Shown here in pieces: positions 58,927 through 64,000 of a DNA stretch of 64,000 nucleotides. Numbering within the stretch: position 1 is the stretch's first letter; each line of letters opens with the position of its first letter. Source of the stretch: Cohnella abietis (GTDB lineage: Bacteria > Bacillota > Bacilli > Paenibacillales > Paenibacillaceae); assembly GCF_004295585.1 (NCBI RefSeq), contig NZ_AP019400.1:5549501-5613500 (forward strand), written 5' to 3'. The notes beneath the pieces are model-generated. The model had not been told where the DNA came from, made no database searches, and saw only the letters and a program-made list of their open reading frames with translations. The translations under genes and the position numbers were made by a program.

Positions 58927-60273
58927 TCAACTAGTAACGGTGCTGCTAATCTCTTTTTTTACATTTGGATTTTCGGGGATTTTCAACCCTAAGTGACTGC
59001 GCAGCGTATCTCCCTCATACTCCTCCCGGAATAAACCGCGTCTTTGCAGCTCCGGTATGACGAAATCCACAATGTTATTTAAGTCTTCAGGGAAAGTTGG
59101 CGGGATAATGTTGAACCCATCTGCCGCTCCTTCCACAAACCATGTCTCCAATTGATCAACAATCTGTTTCGGCGTTCCAATTACCTCAAGATGCCCGCGG
59201 GCCGAAGAAATCCGTTCGTAAATATCACGAAGCGTCTTTAACCCCTCCCTCTTAGCGATATCGCAAATAATTTTATAGCGTACCCGAGGGTTAGTCGGAT
59301 CCGCATACGTATCGTAATCAGGGAAAGGATCATCCGGATGAAAGCCTCTAAAATCGATCTGCGTAAACTCTGACAAAAATAGAAGCCCGGCGCCCGGCAT
59401 GATCAATTTATTCAGCTCTTGACGCTTTTGCTGCGCTTCCTCCTCCGTCTTCGCGACTGTAATATATGCCCCAGGCATAATCTTCACTTCATCTCGATCA
59501 CGATTATATTTAGCCAAACGGCCCTTCACGTCTTCATAGAATGCCTTCCCGATCTGCAAGGCTGGCGCTGCAGTAAAAACAACCTCCGCCGTCCTCGCGG
59601 CGAGCTCCTTTCCTGCCCCAGAGGAACCGGCTTGAACGATAACCGGATGTCCTTGCGGCGGTTCCGGCGCATCCAGCAATCCGTTGGCACGGAACCATTT
59701 TCCGTCATGCCGAATCGGATGGACTTTCGAGGTATCTAGGAATTGGCCCCTTTCTTTATTCACGACAAGGGCATCTCTCTCGATAGAGAACCAGAATTTC
59801 TTTGCAAGATCAATAAACTCTTCCGCGCGTTCATATCGGACGGCATGCGACAGATGCTCTTCCTTACCATAGACGGTCGCCTCAAGATCATTAGCAGATG
59901 TGACGACGTTCCAGCCGGCCCTTCCCTTGGATAGATGGTCTAAGGATCCGAATTTTCTTGCAATATGAAAAGGCTCATTATATGTCGTTGAAGCCGTAAC
60001 CGTAAGTCCGATCTTTTTGGTTGAACTGGCGATGGCCGCTAGAATCATCAGCGGATCAAGCTTTAATTCCGAATAGGAGCTCGCTTCAATAGGACGAGCA
60101 ACCGAATCCGCAATAAACAACATATCGAACTTACCGCGCTCCGCCGCTTGCGCAATTTCGATCAAATAATCGATATCGTAATTGCGATGCGATTGCGAGG
60201 AGGGATGCCGCCAACTAGCTAGATGCTGTCCGGGTAACTGAATGAACAATCCTAGGCTCATCTTTTTACTCAT
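58927..60273 (-). CDS. NtaA/SnaA/DszA-family flavin-dependent monooxygenase
   Basis: A 448-residue luciferase-like (LLM) monooxygenase: FIQLPGQHLASWRHP at the N-terminus, KFDMLFIADS, GRAGWNVVTSANDLEA and HPVIVQAGSSGAGKELAARTAEVVFTA are all diagnostic of the NtaA/SnaA/SoxA/DszA family. With reduced FMN it attacks C-S, C-N or similar bonds in organosulfur or chelator compounds. ATG 60273 is behind GGAGG; GTG 60285 overlaps the ribosome site. It lies 28 bp after an MFS gene and is probably the second gene of that operon. Confidence 0.9.
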   Translation of the reverse strand: MSKKMSLGLFIQLPGQHLASWRHPSSQSHRNYDIDYLIEIAQAAERGKFDMLFIADSVARPIEASSYSELKLDPLMILAAIASSTKKIGLTVTASTTYNEPFHIARKFGSLDHLSKGRAGWNVVTSANDLEATVYGKEEHLSHAVRYERAEEFIDLAKKFWFSIERDALVVNKERGQFLDTSKVHPIRHDGKWFRANGLLDAPEPPQGHPVIVQAGSSGAGKELAARTAEVVFTAAPALQIGKAFYEDVKGRLAKYNRDRDEVKIMPGAYITVAKTEEEAQQKRQELNKLIMPGAGLLFLSEFTQIDFRGFHPDDPFPDYDTYADPTNPRVRYKIICDIAKREGLKTLRDIYERISSARGHLEVIGTPKQIVDQLETWFVEGAADGFNIIPPTFPEDLNNIVDFVIPELQRRGLFREEYEGDTLRSHLGLKIPENPNVKKEISSTVTS

Positions 60274-60300
60274 AATGTCATACACCTCCGTATTTAATAG

Positions 60301-61599
60301 TTATAAGGAATTGGTTAATTCCTGCGGGTTAGCTGTCTGTTTCGTAACCCTTTTCCCCGTCTCCGGCAAGAAAAATAAAATGAGCAGAAGAGAGAGAATG
60401 GGTAGACTTACCGCCAGGGCAGCTGCGTTCCCCAACCCAAGCGATAGGGCGAGAGTTGTTACCGTTATCGGAACTAGGATTTGCCCCAAGCGGCCTACGA
60501 TATTATTGGACCAGGCCATTGCATTCGCGCGAATTTCAGTGGGAAAGAGCTCATTGGTTAGCGTCGAGCCGACAATAAGGAACGAATTCACGAAACCGGC
60601 AGCAATAATACTGCTGAAGAGTACCGCGTAAAAATTATGAAGCGTGAAGATCAGAACGCTGAACACACTTCCGACGATAATAATGATTGTTGCGGCGCGT
60701 TTGCGTCCTATTCGATCCATTAGCTTGCCGTTCAAAGCAATGACCAGCATTCCGGTTACCGTTTGGGTCAGCAACCCGATGCTCACCATCGTGGGGGTCC
60801 AATGCAACTCCTCGACCACTCTTAACGTGAAGAAATTCAAAGTTCCTTTGATGCCAAAATAAAGAAACAACCACACAAGGGACATAATTACGGTGTAGAG
60901 AAGGAATGGTTTTTTCCAAGGTGCGAAGAACTCTGCTTTTGGAAGCTGCTTGTCAAGCTTCCGTGCCTCTTGCGATCGAAGAAAGGCTTCCGTTTCAGGG
61001 AGTCTCTTTCTTAACAGAAATACGGGGATGAGCGGAAAGACTCCGACAGCATAAAGCACTCTCCAATTAAGGCCGAGCTTTGTAATAATCGGGAGCAGGA
61101 TTCCGATTAACAATGCGCCGAATACGGCGGTGAGCTGGAAGCGGCCGACGACGCTCCCCCGATGCTCCGGTTCAAACTCCTCGCAGAGGATGATGTATCC
61201 GACAGACCAGCTGCCGATCAAGAAAATGCGCGCAGCAAATTGTAGGAAAATAAAAACTTCGATATTAGGAGCGAAAGCAGTAAACAAACTGAAGACCGAA
61301 TACGAATAGACGCTCGCCAGATACACGTTGCGGCGCCCGATCTTATCTGCCATCCGGGATACGAAGAAGGCTACCATCGTCCCAATCGCAACTATGGACA
61401 GCGCATATCCGGACATCTGGGTTGAGACATCGAAATCATCGACAATATACGGCAGCGCTATACTAAGGACAGCGTCGTCGAAACCTTCGAAAAAAGCCCC
61501 CAAAATGAGAATTGGCCATAACAATTTCTGGCGCGAATTCATTATTAACTTGGTTTTAATATGCCATTCCTCCATCGTTCGCGAGGCCTCCAATGGCAT
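60301..61599 (-). CDS. MFS transporter (metabolite:proton symporter type)
   Basis: A 432-residue, twelve-helix protein of the sugar/metabolite porter type: GAFFEGFDDAVLSIALPYI, RMADKIGRRNVYLASVYSY, EEFEPEHRGSVVGRFQ and GKLMDRIGRKRAATI show both conserved loops. With the LLM monooxygenase downstream it probably imports that enzyme's substrate. ATG 61599 has AAGGA at correct spacing; the frame is open upstream to ATG 61647, which has no ribosome site. A 15-codon leader frame precedes it. Confidence 0.85.
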   Translation of the reverse strand: MPLEASRTMEEWHIKTKLIMNSRQKLLWPILILGAFFEGFDDAVLSIALPYIVDDFDVSTQMSGYALSIVAIGTMVAFFVSRMADKIGRRNVYLASVYSYSVFSLFTAFAPNIEVFIFLQFAARIFLIGSWSVGYIILCEEFEPEHRGSVVGRFQLTAVFGALLIGILLPIITKLGLNWRVLYAVGVFPLIPVFLLRKRLPETEAFLRSQEARKLDKQLPKAEFFAPWKKPFLLYTVIMSLVWLFLYFGIKGTLNFFTLRVVEELHWTPTMVSIGLLTQTVTGMLVIALNGKLMDRIGRKRAATIIIIVGSVFSVLIFTLHNFYAVLFSSIIAAGFVNSFLIVGSTLTNELFPTEIRANAMAWSNNIVGRLGQILVPITVTTLALSLGLGNAAALAVSLPILSLLLILFFLPETGKRVTKQTANPQELTNSL

Positions 61600-61621
61600 G
61601 GTGGGTCCTTCGATATTCAAC

Positions 61622-61669
61622 TCAACCGCAATATACAAAAATTTCATTTAAATGAACTAAAAGGATCAT
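61622..61669 (-). CDS. Possible leader peptide upstream of the MFS gene
   Basis: An ATG at 61669 with AAAGAGGTG upstream reads 15 codons (ILLVHLNEIFVYCG after Met) to TGA at 61622, out of frame with the MFS protein and ending 22 bp before its start. It could be a short regulatory upstream frame; a single Cys codon near its end is suggestive at most. Confidence 0.3.
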   Translation of the reverse strand: MILLVHLNEIFVYCG

Positions 61670-61721
61670 AACACACCTCTTTTTTCAAAAACAATGATTT
61701 TTTCCATCTTTTCCTATCTGT

Positions 61722-61802
61722 TTAATAAGTATTTAGTAAATTCAAAGAAATCTCCGAATCAGGCATCATCACTAGTGTCAAAAACTTCGTTTTTTTCTTC
61801 AT
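61722..61802 (-). CDS. Short ORF, possible truncated lipoprotein or signal peptide start
   Basis: ATG 61802 has a perfect GGAGG at seven to eight bases and reads KKKTKFLTLVMM, which looks like the first third of a secretion signal, then DSEISLNLLNTY and a stop (26 residues). There is no lipobox or core beyond LTLVMM, so it is either a small peptide or what remains after a deletion. It lies upstream of the MFS leader. Confidence 0.35.
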   Translation of the reverse strand: MKKKTKFLTLVMMPDSEISLNLLNTY

Positions 61803-61830
61803 AAATATCCTCCGTAACCAAAGTTAAATA

Positions 61831-61858
61831 TTGACATCAATTGTAAATAGGTTACAAT
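61831..61858 (+). promoter_or_regulatory. Near-consensus sigma-A promoter with operator for the YcdB-like gene
   Basis: TTGACA (61831-61836, perfect) and TACAAT (61853-61858, five of six) are spaced by 16 bp. TTGTAA (61841-61846) and TTACAA (61852-61857) form an inverted repeat over the spacer and -10, so a repressor dimer is likely to block it. Confidence 0.75.
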
Positions 61859-61914
61859 AATTGTTATCAGGATACATTGATTACTCAAACAAATATTATG
61901 AATGAGGTGGCCCC

Positions 61915-62556
61915 ATGAGTCATGCCTTTCAAGCAAACCCAGATGCTCATGCAAGCAATGCCAATACCAATGTCGATCACGCAGCTAATACTGTAAATGA
62001 AGAGGCTTATAGCCATTCATTGAAATTGGCCTTGCAGCTTTTGACAATTCCAGATGGATATTCATTGAAAAGAGTTCAAAGCGAACAGCAAAACGGCAAT
62101 GATGTTTGGTGGTTCCGTTATGAAAAGGCATCGGCGGAGAACAATGGTGTAGGCGGAGAACATTTTTCATTTGTCGTGTCAAAGAACAGCAATAAACTCC
62201 TTGGCTTTACTTGGATGGATAAAAGTTTATTAAACGGAGAGCTTCCAACGAAAGAAGCAGCAAAAGAAATTGCAAAAGCGTTCTTAGACAAGGTCGAGTC
62301 TGGTCTTTTTGTTAAATTAGATAATTTATGGATCGATAAGCATGATGAAAGCATTATGATAAAGAACGCTGAAAAACTAGACAACATCATCATTTCAGGG
62401 ATCAAATATAAATGCTACTTAAAAGAAAATCATGATTATGCTTGGGTAATTGTCGGGAGAAACGGAGAAGTCATTACCTTCGAACAGGGGATCCAATGGG
62501 TCAATGGCAGAGTCACAGAAAAATGGCTGCACGATAGCTGGGTTCAGGAGAAGTAA
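61915..62556 (+). CDS. YcdB/PepSY-like protein of unknown function
   Basis: A 213-residue soluble protein. Residues of about 40-140 look like one YcdB/YcdC-type repeat (SVSL-type helices, FSFVVSKNSNKLLGFTWMD, LPTKEAAKEIAKAFLDKV), a fold related to PepSY propeptide domains. The N-terminus is His-, Ala- and Asn-rich (SHAFQANPDAHASNANTN) with no signal peptide. ATG 61915 follows GAGGTGG. It stands alone behind a strong, apparently repressible promoter. Function unknown. Confidence 0.6.
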   Translation: MSHAFQANPDAHASNANTNVDHAANTVNEEAYSHSLKLALQLLTIPDGYSLKRVQSEQQNGNDVWWFRYEKASAENNGVGGEHFSFVVSKNSNKLLGFTWMDKSLLNGELPTKEAAKEIAKAFLDKVESGLFVKLDNLWIDKHDESIMIKNAEKLDNIIISGIKYKCYLKENHDYAWVIVGRNGEVITFEQGIQWVNGRVTEKWLHDSWVQEK

Positions 62557-62671
62557 AAGAACAACACCTTGATCTTTCTTCACTGAAATAATAAAGTGCA
62601 GCACTCCAAATGTGTTGAATGTTGATCGCAGACAATTAGATGCTGTGGAGAAATATAAGCTCATATAGCAA

Positions 62672-62708
62672 GAGGCATGAGTTCTGTAACATACAGAACT
62701 CATGCCTC
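62672..62708. terminator. Perfect 16-bp inverted repeat between convergent genes
   Basis: GAGGCATGAGTTCTGT (62672-62687) and ACAGAACTCATGCCTC (62693-62708) pair perfectly over five bases. There is no T-run on either side, but its position after two convergent genes fits a bidirectional terminator. Confidence 0.6.
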
Positions 62709-62740
62709 ACAAGTTACTTCATTCACACTATACTTAAGTA

Positions 62741-64000
62741 CTATTCAGGAATTTTAATCTCAACAACATTTATTTGCTTAGCTACAATACCTGTTCCAGA
62801 AATTCTACTTCCATAAATAATACCTGTTACCGTTGCACCTGGATCACTCACAAACTGATAGCGACTATAGTTACTTGTAGACTGAACACCATCTACTATT
62901 ACATAATCAATACCATTGTTATAATTTGCAGCTGCATTAACATCTTCTTTCAACGTAATTTTACCAGAACCTGAAATGATATTATTATTCACTAATGTAG
63001 TTCCTGGTATTGTTAATCTAGCGCTCGCTGCAAGCGCAATAATACCATCATTATTAACTGCATAGCCAACGTTCGATAACGTTAAATCTCCCTCTTGTAC
63101 AGTGATCTTTCCATAGTTGTAAGTTTTTCCGTTCAAATTAGTGTTACCCTTAGTTAAACGAAGCTCGCCGTTTTCTTGAATGGTAGTCATACCAGAAACT
63201 GATATAGCTCCATTTTTTACTTCCAACAATTTGTTTATGGTTAGATCGCCGTAAAGATCAACTCTACCCTTGTAATAGTCAGCATAATCTGTATTTGCGC
63301 CAATGATGTTCAGTGCACCATTAAGTTCTGTATTATTATTAATTCTAAGATTACCTTTAACGTTCAATGCACCATCTTGTTTAATAACTAAGCGATCCTC
63401 ACTACGAATACCTAAGTAGCCGTATTCTGGTACTGCAATTTCTCCGCCTGGTGCTACTGTTATTGTGTTTTTCGAAGACACACCAGCTACATAGTACGAT
63501 CTTTGTGATTCTAGCTGCGAGTTAGTTGTAATTTTCCCTCCGTTTGATACTATGATTCCTCCATTGACATGAACATTTCCAGCTCCAGTTGCACTACCAA
63601 CTACTCGTAGCTCTCCGCCTGAACCAATAGTAAAGTTAGAGTTTGAAATATAAAGGTTTTGTTTGGGCTTCAGCTCTAATGCCTTATTCAAGGTTACAGC
63701 TTCCCCATAATATGAAATATAAACATTTTTGTATTCTGCAAGTGCTTCAACTACTTTAGTCCATTGGTCCGTATTAATATATTCTTTAGTTCCATTAGTT
63801 TCATCAACTCTATTGGCTATTTCATTCACTCTCACATTTACTTGCTGATTACGACCGCCAACCTCAACCGTTACATATAGAATTAAATCATCAAATGTTC
63901 CAGCCAGTTCTTTTAGCGTTTTGTTTGCTTTAGTTATAACCTCTAAGTTTCCTTTATCATTTAATCTTGTATCTAAATCAATATTTTTCCGTGTACGATC
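62741..64000 (-). CDS. Exported beta-helix-like surface protein (5' end outside window)
   Basis: The frame is open from the right edge (64000) to the stop at 62741, 420 codons, so the N-terminus is missing; GTG 63835 is only an internal codon. The first visible residues are helical (TRLNDKGNLEVITKANKTLK). From about residue 85 it becomes a stack of short beta-turns rich in Asn, Gly and Ile (NLYISNSNFTIGSGGELRV, HVNGGIIVSNGGKI, LNVKGNLRINNNTELNG), typical of a parallel beta-helix as in adhesins. It lacks SLH domains in the visible part. Role: probably surface binding or adhesion. Confidence 0.7.
   Translation of the reverse strand, partial: DRTRKNIDLDTRLNDKGNLEVITKANKTLKELAGTFDDLILYVTVEVGGRNQQVNVRVNEIANRVDETNGTKEYINTDQWTKVVEALAEYKNVYISYYGEAVTLNKALELKPKQNLYISNSNFTIGSGGELRVVGSATGAGNVHVNGGIIVSNGGKITTNSQLESQRSYYVAGVSSKNTITVAPGGEIAVPEYGYLGIRSEDRLVIKQDGALNVKGNLRINNNTELNGALNIIGANTDYADYYKGRVDLYGDLTINKLLEVKNGAISVSGMTTIQENGELRLTKGNTNLNGKTYNYGKITVQEGDLTLSNVGYAVNNDGIIALAASARLTIPGTTLVNNNIISGSGKITLKEDVNAAANYNNGIDYVIVDGVQSTSNYSRYQFVSDPGATVTGIIYGSRISGTGIVAKQINVVEIKIPE

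Overview
The window looks like chromosomal DNA from a Gram-positive, spore-former-type Firmicute, most probably Paenibacillus. The evidence is three giant exported proteins built from Ig-like arrays and other repeats (two of them ending in S-layer homology, SLH, domains), Gram-positive lipoproteins with LxxC lipoboxes, strong AGGAGG-type ribosome binding sites with frequent TTG and GTG starts, 7TMR-DISM histidine kinases, an RQC-minor protein and Fur boxes of the Bacillus 7-1-7 type. I saw no rRNA, tRNA, CRISPR array, intact transposase or prophage.

Layout. 1-3162 (-): the 5' part of a large exported repeat protein that runs off the left edge. 3463-5192 (-): an AraC regulator and a downstream RQC-minor DNA-binding protein, divergent from an NTF2-like protein (5411). 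6070-8117 (+): a Fur-controlled siderophore locus, with an AraC activator broken by a stop codon and a siderophore-binding lipoprotein that has its own Fur box. 8289-11654 (-): an orphan 1121-residue HEAT-repeat protein. 11943-22212 (-): a 1929-residue SLH protein plus a hybrid sensor kinase and a BTAD-type response regulator. 22502 (+): an EamA transporter.

23386-34456: a coherent catabolic and uptake cluster. On the minus strand, in transcription order, come an AhpD/CMD-like protein, an M20 amidohydrolase, an HpaB-type flavin monooxygenase, a peptide-type binding lipoprotein, two permeases and two ATPases. Divergent from them lie a LysR regulator and a DszC/SfnB-like acyl-CoA-dehydrogenase-fold enzyme. 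The gene set resembles organosulfur or N-acyl-thioether scavenging operons; that substrate class is inferred. A second monooxygenase-transporter pair (NtaA/DszA-type plus MFS) lies at 58927-61599.

34604-39587: SDR, alpha/beta hydrolase and YbfB-type MFS, divergent from LysR and a YhdH-type quinone oxidoreductase. 39733-43200: a decayed stretch with a 5'-truncated ORF, DUF4256, a frameshifted HEAT-like gene and a fragment of a siderophore-binding protein. 43380-46136 (+): an OmpR-type regulator with a 7TMR-DISM kinase. 46241-55564: a surface phosphatase carrying Ig and SLH domains, flanked by two HupE/UreJ-like membrane proteins and followed by a YibE/F protein. 55638-55760: a relic of a sortase. 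55878-58845 (+): GH65 disaccharide phosphorylase and beta-phosphoglucomutase, which together turn an alpha-glucobiose into glucose 6-phosphate. 61915 (+): a YcdB-like protein behind a near-consensus promoter. 62741-64000 (-): the 3' part of another beta-helix-like surface protein.

The recurring themes are cell-surface display (repeat proteins that could change length by recombination), two-component sensing, iron and sulfur acquisition, and gene decay (broken AraC, frameshifted HEAT gene, relics of a binding protein, a sortase and an Ig domain).
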